A stretch of DNA of 64,000 nt from Litoditis marina. Lineage: Eukaryota; Nematoda; Chromadorea; Rhabditida; Rhabditidae. The notes below the pieces were generated by a model that saw only the letters and a program-made list of their open reading frames with translations, made no database searches and was not told where the DNA came from. The stretch spans positions 30,361,521 through 30,425,520 of the forward strand of contig OZ038435.1 in the NCBI GenBank assembly GCA_964036275.1, read 5' to 3'. The translations under genes were made by a program, and so were the position numbers. The stretch's first letter is position 1. Each line of letters opens with the position of its first letter. This document shows positions 34,420 to 50,270 of the stretch, piece by piece.

Positions 34420-36546
34420 TAATAACAGAAAAAAGTAAATAGAGAGAGAATATCTAGTTGTATACCTTGAAACTGTTTAATAATGGCCAAAACTGATCAA
34501 CAAACTAGAATAACTTAACTCAAGCCTACTCGTTAAGGTATAATAATCACTCCTCTAGAAAATATAGTAGCCAAATGATATGTATATGATAAAAACAGAT
34601 GATATTTGAAGATAGAAAAAACGAATGTGGTGATTAGTTAGACCTCTGCTCGGCTAAGTGTTCAGTACATTACTAGAAGAACTGTACATTTAATGATGAT
34701 TCATACATGTGACCGTCTTGCATAGTACTTTGTGAAGTAGTACACATGAAGAATAGTGAATTCCTCTCTGAAAAGTCGTGTTTTAGGCTTAGGCTTAGTC
34801 TCTTCGCCAGATAGTAATGTTTAGTTGAACTGTTCAATATTACGTTACTGAGTTTTTAGTCACATGCTTCTTGAGTTACTCAAAATGACCACAATTTACC
34901 CGTTCAGTGAACTGTGAAGATGGTTGGATGCACGAAAAACATGTGCGTACAAAAGGGAAGGTCCGAACAATAGCTTACCGTGAGAAGTTTTCCGTTGTGC
35001 GGTTCAAAAACGAATGCAATGCTGTGTTTGTTACTGCTAATCATTAAATTATGAAGGAAGTTCATCGGGATCTTCAGTAATAGGTCTGGTAAAATATCTA
35101 CAAATAAGAACCGAGTAGTATTTGGGGGAGCACGGAGTATTGACCAAGTAGTTTTTGGACGAATGTGCCAATAATTATACGGAAAAAGCTCGTGTGAGTG
35201 AACATTCATCCGCGTTTCATACTTCGATCTCGTATTCCCATATTCAAACAGAAGTAAAGTTTTACTCGAAACGTTTCAATTCAGAAAGCAATATGTCTCG
35301 TAGTCTTTTCCGTGATTTTCAAGCTTCAATGAGCATTGAGGGGTTTGGAGAAAGCCTATACACACCTTCTTTTCGATACCGTGTTCATATACTAGTGAGT
35401 GTCTGAAATCAAAAAAGGAACCACGAGGAAAAAACAAACTTGAAAGAAGTCAGATAATTGATGATATTTGTTTGTCAATACCGTTATGATGTAGTGTATG
35501 TTCATACCAACGTGGACTCTACATGTTGGAAAAAGGCTCTGCGTCCCCCTCTCGTGTATGTTATCTACGTGGACCTCTTTCTATAGATCGAAGTCTAATC
35601 TTTCTATAGATCGGAGTCTAAATTTGTCAGAATGTTCTAAAATATGATCATTCTACTGAATAAAGTGCCTCAATTTATAAGACACTAATGAACAAAAACT
35701 ATGAATTACTATGTACATACTTGGCGTTATACTAGAAGTGGACCAATTTGTTGAAAGTAATGATCAGGTACGAGTATTTAAATATCAGTGGTTTATTATA
35801 AAAATACATCTTTTTCTTCTACACTTATACGAACTACATATGAAAGTTATTATATCCAAAGTGGACTGACTTTATGTTTGAAACATGTCCTGCACATTTC
35901 ATGTTCAAAATGACAAATACGTACCATAGGAGGTTGTGGTTTTTTTTCGAGATATGAGTGGATGTGACCAGTGGGGCGAATGTCAATCAGGTACTTTTGA
36001 TTGTGTCTTGATATGTGTACACTAAACAAACGGATAACCGAATTCTATATTTCAGTCTGCTTTCAAATTTACTTTTAATGTGCATTTCACTTATAAACCC
36101 TAATTTTCCTGTTCATACTGAAAAATATTACAACCAAAACCCTTCATTCTCACCGTTTCCAGTGTTTTTTATTGAAAATTCTAATTATTTTTAGCCATTT
36201 GCATTGGTGAAGTGAAGTAAATGTTCGCGTGCAGCTAGGAATCGTCATATTTTGCAGGATCAGTGCAAGTATTTAACCTTTTTTCCGCAAATATAAGGTC
36301 TCACTCACAGATTTTCCGCAAAACTGTAGAATGTTTTGGCAATATAGTCCCGATACAATCAAACTAGGCTTTTTAGATGAGATGTAACCTATCGCTTCCC
36401 TTCGCCTTGTACTGTTTAAGGTCCTCTTTAGATAGAGTATGATAGTAAACAGAGCTCTGAAAACCAGCTAAAGCTCATCTGAACCAAAAAACACTTGTAC
36501 CCAGTATGTATTGGGCAGGAAATTCTTCAAAGAATGAACTTAGGTC

Positions 36547-36581
36547 GGCATCGAACTCACTTGGGGTGAGTCCTCAGCCTC
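36547..36581 (-). repeat. Maverick arm hairpin motif, mirror of copy 2
   Basis: Reverse complement of 30,102-30,136. Confidence 0.6.
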
Positions 36582-37337
36582 TGGAAGGTTTGGTGTGTAG
36601 TGTGAGGGTAATGTGATTGGGTTGTTGAGAACGTGAAGGTGGGAAATTAAAACGAATTATTAGGAACCTTCTGAGGCATTGTAATATTCGCGAAGAATTT
36701 TGATTCAAAGTGGGAGATTCCAGAGAAAAGGCAATGAGACAGCATACGAAACATGGAGAATCTAGAGATCAGAATGGTTACTGTAGTTCTCAGCCAAGCT
36801 CGAAGTTGACTATGCGTTCTCACTTTCACAATAAGTCAATTTTGTCCAGACCATGGGGGAAGCAATATGTTCAGAGTTTACGTTGTAAGAGGTGTACTCA
36901 ATTTTTGTAAGAGGCGCATTTACAGGTTTCTCTGACATTTATGCAAATTGGAGCTAATTTCACTAGGAATACATCCTCTCACTTAGAGAGTCACCGTGTA
37001 CGGATCGATTTTTCGAGGATTTATACTGGTAATAATACGTTTTTTATCGAAAAATGTTCCACTGTCTGTATTGATAGGTTAAAATGAGAGTTAACGTAGG
37101 ATTCAATAGTAGATTACGTTTATAACAAGTATGATATACTAGACAGCGTTTCAATGAGAATCTATAGGGTTTTCTCTTTTTTTAAACAATTCTATACGGT
37201 GTATTCTATCCTATCCCACTGTGTTATAATTTGATTCCGTTGATTTTCAGCGAAAATTCGTAAATTATGGATGGAATGTATTGGAAAACGAACCAAAACT
37301 AACAAATACTCCCTCCCCATATCAGCTGTCCTCAATT

Positions 37338-37372
37338 GGCGTCGAACTCACATGTTGTGAGGCCTCAGCCTC
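37338..37372 (-). repeat. Maverick arm hairpin motif, mirror of copy 1
   Basis: Reverse complement of 29,311-29,345. Confidence 0.6.
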
Positions 37373-37816
37373 CTAAAAAATATACGAGATGTACAGAGAA
37401 AAACGTTGGAACTGCGTGAAAAATCAGTGTATCACAAAAAAAGCGGCTAGCACTCCAAACGTGAAAGACACAAGTAAAATGATCCGAGAGTGCAGTGGAC
37501 AAACTTAAAAATAGCAGATTACCGCCAATCCCAAAAAAGAGAAAGAAAAGGATACAAGGGAGAGAGAGAGATACAGAAGGAGAAAGAGAGAGAGAGAGAG
37601 AGAAGGGAAGAGAGAGATAGAGACACTGTGTGAGATTTGGAGGGTGCAGAGAAAGGGAGTCGTGTAACCGAGATAGTATGTCAGACTTGGAGTGCACAGA
37701 GAAAGGTGTACTGTAGAATTAGGAGGTTGTTTCGATTTCAACTATAATTTTTGTAACTCGATTTCTATATTTTGAAAAACAAACACTAGGATACCACAAA
37801 TTTATTTACAATGTAT

Positions 37817-40800
37817 TTACATATAAACATATTTTTCTGACTCTTTCCATCCGAATGGTTTCGTTGTAGAATCAGGGAAATAACGTAGTTTCTTCATCAC
37901 GGCTCGCAACTTCTTGGTTCTCTTCTCGGTGTAGACGTGTCCTAGTTTCTTCACAATCTCAGTCTTTTCAGTAACAATTTGAGTTTCGTTTCCGGTTAGC
38001 AGTCCATCTACTAGGTTTTTTATAGCGTTGAAATTGATTAGTCCGCTGTTTTCATGTGTCAACGTAATTCCGCGGGCTTTCACAATCTCCTTGATCTCTC
38101 CAGTTTCCTTATGTTTGAGACGGTAACTGTACACTTTCGGACCGGTAGAGACAAACTCTACTATTTCGAAACCTTCCGGAACCTCAGAAGACCATTTTCC
38201 GAGATACGAACCGGCCAAATCAGATAATCTATCGTTTCCATTCTCGATCAGGTATACTCCCGAGTCTGTGTCACCATAACAGGCTAAGTGTCCGAGACGT
38301 TCTAACATTTTGTAGAGTTCGACTCTACCAAGAGAACATACAATACTTGCATATGCCACGTTTGTGAATGGACGCGATTTTTGATAGTTTTCTTTCTTCT
38401 TTGTAGAAACCATGTACACATCATCAATCAGTTGCAAATCTGTAACTTCTGTGGTATCATCATTCAGAACCTTACTTAGGGAATCAGAGTCGGGATCGTG
38501 GAAAGTTGTAGTGATTTTATCATCTGTCTCAGCCATTTTTCCCCAAACAGACGAAATTATGATCTTCGCAACCGCCCGAGCTTCACTATTTTTGACCATT
38601 TTTGCAGGGTCTACCCGAATTCCTTCATGTTGATAGAAATCCTCGACAAATTGATCCTTTTCCTGTTGAGTCATATCTTCACGGGGCCACCCGGAAGCTT
38701 CAGTCTTCACCTTAATGAACTTGAGAAGGAAATCTCTGAACATTTTGGTAGACCATCTGTTTGGTCCCCAGTGATAGACCTCATATACCCTCAGTACCTT
38801 ATAACCGAGTCTGAGAGCCAATTCTAACTCGGCTTGGTATACTGTAACGTGAAGATATCTGTCTTCCTCATCTTCATGTGGACAGTCGGTATCCTGCTCT
38901 GCAAACATACATTCCCTGCATAACCCGAATAATAGTCTATCATTGTGCTTGTATGATATAACCGGGTGTAGAAGATCTCGGGGAGGGAGAATGTCGACCA
39001 AGTAGAAACCATTATATGGTAGGGGGAGTATAATCGGTGCAATGTTCGTAGTTATCACTTCAGGTTGTCCCAGCGGCATGGGGTTGTTGCACAGCAGAAA
39101 TGGATACATTGAAACAACGTCACAATGTTCCAAGGTAGTATTCTCAGTTGAATCTGCTTTGGCGTACAGACGATAATTCTGAGTTCTACCCCCACTGAAC
39201 GAGTCACGTACTCTCAATCTTTTGTAGTGTTGATTGTATTTGAAAAATTTTCTCATTTCTCTATTGCAGGCGAGTTCAGCATCAATGTCGTGCTCCCACA
39301 TCACTCTGAGATTGTATCCCGCGGCAGTAATCAAAGCAAGACGTTCATTCGTTTCACGTAAGAGGTCACCCATAGTTTTATCGTAGTATGGGTGCTTAGT
39401 GTGAGCCTTGGAATGAATTTCGCAACCATGAATCCAACAACCCAACACTTCAATAACCGTATTTGATGCCTCGTGATACGCATCAAACTTGATTCTCCGT
39501 CCGCCAAGTTGTACTACCTTTTCACCCCCCTTTAACGCATACTGTAAGACGATATTCTCAGTTTTCTCTACCCATTTGAAATATGTGATGGCCAACTTAG
39601 ATTGAACATCGTTTGAATGGAAACCGTGTTCGGGTAGAATTCCAACCTGATTCGACTCCATATGTACATTTTTCAAGATAAAGAACGAGAATGATGCAAA
39701 AGTACACGCGTGAACAAGAGGGTTAAACGTAGTGAGTTCAATAGTAGACTTGATATACCGGGATACTCCTTGATGTAATACGGCAATATCATTCATACAA
39801 TATTCATGTAACTCTTTGTCAAAATCGAATTCAGTATTCCTGTTTTCATCGTACCAACTTATGAACTCTGCTCTCGATCCTTTTTTCATCTCATTCGGAT
39901 TGTAGTATTCCAACGGTGGAAGAGACGCAGATACACTACCATAGTTCGTTGGATGATTGTAAAGGTACGGGAAAGTACCCTTTTTCATATCGGGAAACCC
40001 AAACGCTTTTGGTATAGCAGAGAGGGCAACAGGAACAAATAAAAACGAATCTTTGAATTTGAGTGTATTGTGATTAGCGCCATTGCGAGGATTCACCGTC
40101 ATTTGAATTATTTTCAAACCCTTTTTCAACATATCAGGTTTGAGTCCTAACGTTAGCATTGGTTGAATTAGAAAGTGAAGATCAAATCGGGATCCATTGT
40201 GTGCAACAACGATAGCATTGTCCAATGTACGGTCATACAGTAGAAAATGAATAAACTTTTTGATCACTGTATCTCGTGGCTCATCTCTCGTGGTGTACTT
40301 GAAATGTCCCGTTCGATTCGGGCCGCAATTATTACAAGCAGTATCGATTGGGGTGCCAATACACTGTTCGCAAAGCATAGAATAACCAACATAATTGGGC
40401 CATTGTTCATAGAAGTTATCTAAATCATCAGATTCTTCCAATAACACAGTTTCGAAATCATAAATAAGAATCTTGAACTTTTCCTGGTTCTCCAAAAGTT
40501 TCTGTTTTTGTATCGCAGTAGGGGGGGTCCAACTACAATTGTGAGATCCGGATCGAACGTGTCTCGAGCAGTTTGAACACCATTCAGTTTCACCACAAAT
40601 ATGAATTCCGTTTTCCAAGTTTCTGGGTTTGTAGAATGCTAGACAATCGGGTAACGGACACCGTTTGAACATTGAACATACAGATGTACCTCTCCTTAAA
40701 ACTTTATGAGCGTCGAAACATTGTTGTTTGTAGAAAATAACGTGACAGTCAACACATTCGAGGGAAGGAATTGCATCTCCTTGACATCTAGGTCTTCTAC

Positions 40801-41317
40801 ACTGTTTGCACATATTTTTACAGCAATGATTATCGAGTCTATTATATGTTTCAGAACAAGTGTTACAGATAACTACTCCCAAACTTGTTCTGCTTGGTTT
40901 GAATATATCAAAGGTTCCCGCAAAAAGACCAATATTCAATGTCTTGTTTGCACCCTCATTGCCTTTCCAGATGACGGAAAAGACCTTTGCAGGTGGCACA
41001 CGAGAATAAACGACTATAGAATAATTGGGAAGAGAATCTGCAACAACTTGAAACGCGTCAAAACCAAATAATTGATCTCTGTCCAGATCAACATCTAGCA
41101 GAAACTGCTGTGCCTGTGCCTTCCAATTACGATCTGATCTCTTAATATTACGTATGTCGAGTTTTAACCGCTGTTCTTCGTTCACATTTTTCTGCTCGCT
41201 AGCGTATTGATGATCAGCGATCATCCTGGCTAGAATTACAGTTCGTGCGAAATTTAACCCATCGTTACACGGTACGGTACGTTTAATCTTCTTTTCAGGA
41301 TCAAAATATGTCGACAT
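37817..41317 (-). CDS. polB: Maverick protein-primed-type DNA polymerase B, intact right copy (1166 residues)
   Basis: A single uninterrupted ORF. Order of features: an N-terminal region, a Cys/His-rich zone at about residues 150-260 (CNTCSETY, CKQCRRPRC, CVDC, CSNC), then the 3'-5' exonuclease motifs ILIYDFET (about 284-290), AHNGSRFDL (about 372-380) and YCMNDIA (about 506). The polymerase motifs follow: A DVVSMYP (about 733), B around KIIISSVWGK (about 918) and C CYGDTDSG (about 1013), then a KARGIT segment. All catalytic acidic residues are present, so it should be active. Family B polymerases of this type copy linear DNA from a protein primer and are the core gene of Mavericks. It is intronless, unlike the neighbouring host genes. 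Its ATG lies 284 bp from the divergent acidic-protein gene. Confidence 0.93.
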   Translation of the reverse strand: MSTYFDPEKKIKRTVPCNDGLNFARTVILARMIADHQYASEQKNVNEEQRLKLDIRNIKRSDRNWKAQAQQFLLDVDLDRDQLFGFDAFQVVADSLPNYSIVVYSRVPPAKVFSVIWKGNEGANKTLNIGLFAGTFDIFKPSRTSLGVVICNTCSETYNRLDNHCCKNMCKQCRRPRCQGDAIPSLECVDCHVIFYKQQCFDAHKVLRRGTSVCSMFKRCPLPDCLAFYKPRNLENGIHICGETEWCSNCSRHVRSGSHNCSWTPPTAIQKQKLLENQEKFKILIYDFETVLLEESDDLDNFYEQWPNYVGYSMLCEQCIGTPIDTACNNCGPNRTGHFKYTTRDEPRDTVIKKFIHFLLYDRTLDNAIVVAHNGSRFDLHFLIQPMLTLGLKPDMLKKGLKIIQMTVNPRNGANHNTLKFKDSFLFVPVALSAIPKAFGFPDMKKGTFPYLYNHPTNYGSVSASLPPLEYYNPNEMKKGSRAEFISWYDENRNTEFDFDKELHEYCMNDIAVLHQGVSRYIKSTIELTTFNPLVHACTFASFSFFILKNVHMESNQVGILPEHGFHSNDVQSKLAITYFKWVEKTENIVLQYALKGGEKVVQLGGRRIKFDAYHEASNTVIEVLGCWIHGCEIHSKAHTKHPYYDKTMGDLLRETNERLALITAAGYNLRVMWEHDIDAELACNREMRKFFKYNQHYKRLRVRDSFSGGRTQNYRLYAKADSTENTTLEHCDVVSMYPFLLCNNPMPLGQPEVITTNIAPIILPLPYNGFYLVDILPPRDLLHPVISYKHNDRLLFGLCRECMFAEQDTDCPHEDEEDRYLHVTVYQAELELALRLGYKVLRVYEVYHWGPNRWSTKMFRDFLLKFIKVKTEASGWPREDMTQQEKDQFVEDFYQHEGIRVDPAKMVKNSEARAVAKIIISSVWGKMAETDDKITTTFHDPDSDSLSKVLNDDTTEVTDLQLIDDVYMVSTKKKENYQKSRPFTNVAYASIVCSLGRVELYKMLERLGHLACYGDTDSGVYLIENGNDRLSDLAGSYLGKWSSEVPEGFEIVEFVSTGPKVYSYRLKHKETGEIKEIVKARGITLTHENSGLINFNAIKNLVDGLLTGNETQIVTEKTEIVKKLGHVYTEKRTKKLRAVMKKLRYFPDSTTKPFGWKESEKYVYM

Positions 41318-41601
41318 CTCTGAATACTAGCAGGAAGATGGAATGGCTACGTTAACGCGTACGCCCCTAAGCAACTGTCTAACTAACTACACTCTCTCAT
41401 TTTTACACACTATCTCGCTATCCCGGAGGGGATGTGCCTATAGGCAGTAGGGTGTCCCACAGTGTAATAAATATTACGAAATCGATAAACATCGATCTAA
41501 CAACTGTCTAACTATCTGCGGTCTCTCACTTTACACAGTGCCTCGTTTCACGTCTGGCGTGCTAATAGACAGTAGGGTGCCCCACTATTACTTTCGAAAA
41601 T
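41318..41601. promoter_or_regulatory. Divergent promoter with a tandem 90-bp repeat, right arm
   Basis: Mirror of 19,088-19,371, with the two repeats at about 41,368-41,460 and 41,498-41,585. It serves the intact polymerase and the right acidic-protein gene. Confidence 0.6.
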
Positions 41602-41895
41602 ATGAGTTTCGAAAACGGGCTTATCGATATCGAATGGGAAAATGAAGAAGATAGTATGGATTATGTTCCGGAAGATTTTGTCGAAGATATGGAAGGATAT
41701 GAAGATTATGTGAAAAACAATAATGAAGAAATGTTACCGAAAGAGTTTCTCGAGTTTTTCCAACAGAAACCCGATTTCGGAAAACCAGATCCTAACAACC
41801 TTAACATGGAAGGAGTACTATACGAGGAACCTCAGTTTGATCCCGTGATCTACGGAAATCCAGAAAACATGGATATTGATTTTCGAAATGTATGA
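41602..41895 (+). CDS. Acidic 97-residue Maverick protein, right copy
   Basis: Identical in sequence to the left copy at 18,794-19,087. It starts at an ATG just after TTTCGAAAAT and ends before the terminal repeat zone. It is the last gene before the right terminus, and so transcription points outward toward the clec gene 430 bp away. A read-through transcript into that gene is conceivable. Confidence 0.65.
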   Translation: MSFENGLIDIEWENEEDSMDYVPEDFVEDMEGYEDYVKNNNEEMLPKEFLEFFQQKPDFGKPDPNNLNMEGVLYEEPQFDPVIYGNPENMDIDFRNV

Positions 41896-42088
41896 TGTAA
41901 ATAATTATAATACTGAAAATTGACCTTAATGAACTTTTTTAACAAAATGTGTAGTTTGAACTTTGCATTTTCGAAATTTGAACTTTGATCTCTGAACTTC
42001 GTTTTGGAACATGTTTGAGAGATCTTGGTGATTAAAATGATACCCATATCAATTATAGTTTTTTAAAATTTTCTCATGCTGAACTTTG

Positions 42089-42304
42089 CATTTCGAAATT
42101 TCGAGGGGGCGGAGCCTATTAGCAGAAAAAGGGAAAAATTTGGTGGAGGGGGCGGAGCCTATCAGAAATGAAAAAGTGAAAAAATCGGGGGAAGTGAAAA
42201 AATCGGTGGCGGTGGGTGGAGCCAAGGAACAGTTGTGAAAAGTGAAAAAATCGGGGGAAGTGAAAAAATCGGGGGAAGTGAAAAAATCGGGGGAGTACAC
42301 TACT
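42089..42304. repeat. Right terminal repeat zone of the Maverick
   Basis: Mirror of the left zone: AAGTGAAAAAATCGGGGG in tandem (three plus two copies) and GGGGCGGAGCCTAT boxes. It differs from the left copy by a GCCAAGG/GCCTAGG-type change. Confidence 0.75.
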
Positions 42305-42310
42305 CACGTA
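42305..42310. repeat. Target-site duplication CACGTA, right copy
   Basis: Matches 18,379-18,384 and lies 10 bp before the clec start codon at 42,321. The pre-insertion sequence would therefore have read from the left flank into GTATTCCGAA and the ATG. Confidence 0.9.
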
Positions 42311-42320
42311 GTATTCCGAA

Positions 42321-47565
<5,245 letters not shown>

Positions 47566-48368
47566 GAACAACGAAGGAGAGGTTGAGAGGAACTGAACAA
47601 TTTTGTGGTCGTGTTCTTTCTTCTCTCTTTTCATGAACTATTTAATTATTATGTATTCTGTAAGAACTGTTTGTAACAATGAAACGTGTAAAAAGGTGTA
47701 GAGAAATTCTGAGTCATTGTACATGTCGTGACTTGATTGATAGTCTGCGACAGCATAATATTAGTAGTATAACCGATTTCATATATTATGGTAGTATTAC
47801 CTTTTACAATACACTGTATACTGTTAGTCAATTGCAGAGTCACGTGAAACATGTTAAACACAGCACAACTCAGAAACCTGCAATGAAATGCTTCACTAGA
47901 ACGCTAACTTTACGTGACTATTCAGTTCACTTCTAGTATATAGGCTAGCACAAGATAGCTAGACAAAACTTTCAATCATTACCGATGTTCTCGTTCTCCG
48001 TGATTTTTTTTTCGGTCATAATTCACACAGTATGAAAACAGAAGAGACGAAGCTTCTACTCGGTTTATACCCTCTTTCTAGACGAAAATAGAAGTTACAA
48101 AACTCAGTCAATAAAACAAGCACAGATGTGGCAAAATAGGGAAGATCACTTCCATGCTGGGCTCACACTTTTTAATCATTACCGAGATCAATTTGCAATC
48201 TATAGGTCAATAGATAAGGCTACACCTATACGGGACCTGTTCGATAACCGGGTGCTTTATATTATGCTCTCCCTACCAAATTAGTCGGTATTCCAAAAAT
48301 GGTACTACTCGTAATTCTAACAGTACTTATTCTTCTCAGTTCACCAAGAAGCCAAGAAGTATATCGAG
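47566..48368. other. 3' flanks between the two convergent clec genes
   Basis: AT-rich spacer of 0.8 kb between the stop codons of the two clec genes. It contains one copy of the dispersed TCACGTGA repeat at 47,838-47,940. No other gene is seen. Confidence 0.6.
47838..47940. repeat. Dispersed TCACGTGA-type repeat, copy 3
   Basis: TCACGTGAAACATGTTAAAC to CTTCTAGTATATAG, the closest match to the copy at 13,993. Confidence 0.6.
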
Positions 48369-49028
48369 TTAGGGAATTATCACACAGGTTTTGTAAGAAG
48401 CGGCATATTCATCATTTATTCGATTCATTTCTCCAATCAGTTCTGGTTCATCGGTTACAGATGGTTGTGCTTCTGTTTCCTTCCACTCTTTCACCGATCC
48501 GGAAGGAGTGCATTTTCCTTGCTCTAAAATTTTAAAGAGAAACTACAAATCAGATATAGTGTACACCACGTATCCACTCGTGTAGTAATATAGTCTGACA
48601 TAATAGTAGCAAAGAGATATTCGCAAGAAATACGAATTCGTAAGTATATATATGTTTTCTCACTTCTCCAACACGTGAAGGCCGTCTTCTCATTACAATC
48701 CGCATTGATCCATTGTCCTCTCTGCACCAGAGTCGTGTCTCGAAGTGCCATATTCACACAGTTGCCCAGATTGGGAAGAACCACTCCTAAAATGTATGTG
48801 AAAATGAAGCGTTTAGTCTTCAGCCAGGCCGATTCCACGAGGTTTCACGTCAAAGAAATGGTGCTAGTTCGAAAAAGTAGGTTAGAATAGTTTCTGGGAA
48901 ATATATGCATACAGCTGAACACAGCTCTTTGGTAGTTTCTATCTACACTACATTGAACCAATAAAGACTGTTCATTGCCTATTCAAAATTATCACGGTCT
49001 GCTGTACGAGCGCTAGTCGATTGACTAG

Positions 49029-49220
49029 TTAAAGGGGGGCAGGAAGGAAAACTAGTTTAGGTACCCCGGGGTACCTAAATATAACGTTGCGCGCGCCAAA
49101 ACAGGCAAACGCGTGTCAACCGTATGCATATTAGGTTCGTTAGTTTGAATTAAAAGTTATATTTATCCTTTTCTCTTGATAAGCTCTTTCATTTTAGCTT
49201 TCCTTTCTGTCCCCCTTTAA
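49029..49220. mobile_element. TTAA-flanked MITE (piggyBac-like), copy 3
   Basis: The best copy: TTAA AGGGGGGCAGGAAGG at the left and CCTTTCTGTCCCCCT TTAA at the right, both TTAA intact. The interior has GGTACCCCGGGGTACC and the GCGCGC core. A decayed relative is visible at about 49,857-49,998. It lies in an intron of the clec paralogue. Confidence 0.75.
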
Positions 49221-50157
49221 AGTGCTCACCCACTAAGAATTTGGCAGCGTGCCAAGCGTTTCAATGCAGTTTTCAACCAAGTTAAAGTAAAAGTCGGTCG
49301 AGAACACAAAATGCTACATTTCTATGAAAAACTACCCTTCAAACTTTTATTGGCGCGCAGTCTCAGTGAGGCTAAATTCACAAACATTGGCGCCAATTTC
49401 CTGCGATTAGCAAACTACAAAAGCGAGAGAGTACACAGGTGGCTTGCTAATTGGCCAGTGGTCCTCTGAGAAGGAACTATTCATACAAGAATGTAACGGT
49501 GATCTGCACCACACCCACCAAAGTTTGAATAATCGTTGTTGAAAGGATCGAACGATTTGCCGTTGGTCCAAGTGTAGTTATTGTCTCCATGCTCGATTAG
49601 TCCAATACGTGTATACGTCGGAGTACTTGTACACTCTAGACACAGTAGTTTGGTGATTGCGTCATTCTCCTAGACATTGAGATGTATGCTGATTTACACT
49701 GTTTTGTTTAACCACACCATTTTGTTAAGGAGTATTTCGTCTTTAAGATGCCAACCTGGGCCTTTCACACACTCTGCTCTCACATTCTGCCGTGATCGAG
49801 GTCTCGCGGAACAGTGCGCGGAGCGAGAAGCAGGATAAACTCAAGAATGCGGAGGGTCTTAAAAGGGAAAGTTCCTATGAAAGAGCTGCTCGAGAGAAAC
49901 CGATATATACAAAATCTAATTCAAACTAATGAACCTAATCTGCACACGGTTCACACATTTTGGCCGGTTTGGCGCGCGCGACGTTTAGGTACTCTTTAAA
50001 TATGCGAGAATCAAGAGGGAGTAGACGACCGAAGATCTTACTCACCAAATGTGCTTCTCACTCCGATCATGCTTCAAGTTGTGCAGACCGCCAGAGGTTG
50101 CTAGTCTTGTACGCTTATTTTATAGTTGAGCGCTAACTGATATACTGTTAGTCAGGC

Positions 50158-50270
50158 ACGTGAAATCAAACACAGCAGAGTTCAGAAACGTGCAATGACA
50201 AAGTCCACGATGTCTTCTTAGAGTTCTAACTTCACGTGACTACTCCACTTACTTCTAGTATAGACGGAAC
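50158..50270. repeat. Dispersed TCACGTGA-type repeat, copy 4
   Basis: GCACGTGAAATCAAACACAGC to CTTCTAGTATAG. Same organisation as the other three. Confidence 0.6.

Larger units (their letters stand above)
18385..42304. mobile_element. Palindromic Maverick/Polinton-derived element
   Basis: The element spans from AGTAGTGTACTCCC to its inverted complement, with CACGTA on both outer sides. Left arm 18,385-32,750 and right arm 33,933-42,304 are inverted copies of 8,372 bp once a 5,992-bp transposon (plus 2-bp duplication) is discounted from the left arm. Paired coordinates sum to 60,689 outside and 66,683 inside that insertion. Only a handful of mismatches are visible between arms. Each arm encodes a protein-primed-type DNA polymerase B and a 97-residue acidic protein transcribed divergently. 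I find no integrase, FtsK-type ATPase, cysteine protease, capsid or fusogen genes, so it should depend on a complete Maverick for integration and packaging. Mavericks are normally 15-20 kb with unique interiors, so this symmetric form is a derivative. Confidence 0.9.
33933..42304. repeat. Right arm of the Maverick palindrome
   Basis: An 8,372-bp inverted copy of the left arm, uninterrupted. It defines the original state of the left arm at the transposon insertion point and carries the only intact polymerase gene. Confidence 0.92.

Noticed and set aside
18385..42304. Pure assembly artefact (mirror duplication)
   Set aside because: One 6-bp duplication flanks the whole unit, one arm holds a cleanly inserted transposon with its own duplication, and the centre holds unique DNA with a LINE and its duplication. 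An artefact is still not excluded without reads.
18385..42304. Two independent Mavericks inserted head to head
   Set aside because: There is no second pair of termini or duplication at the centre, and both arms stop at the same internal position (32,750 / 33,933).
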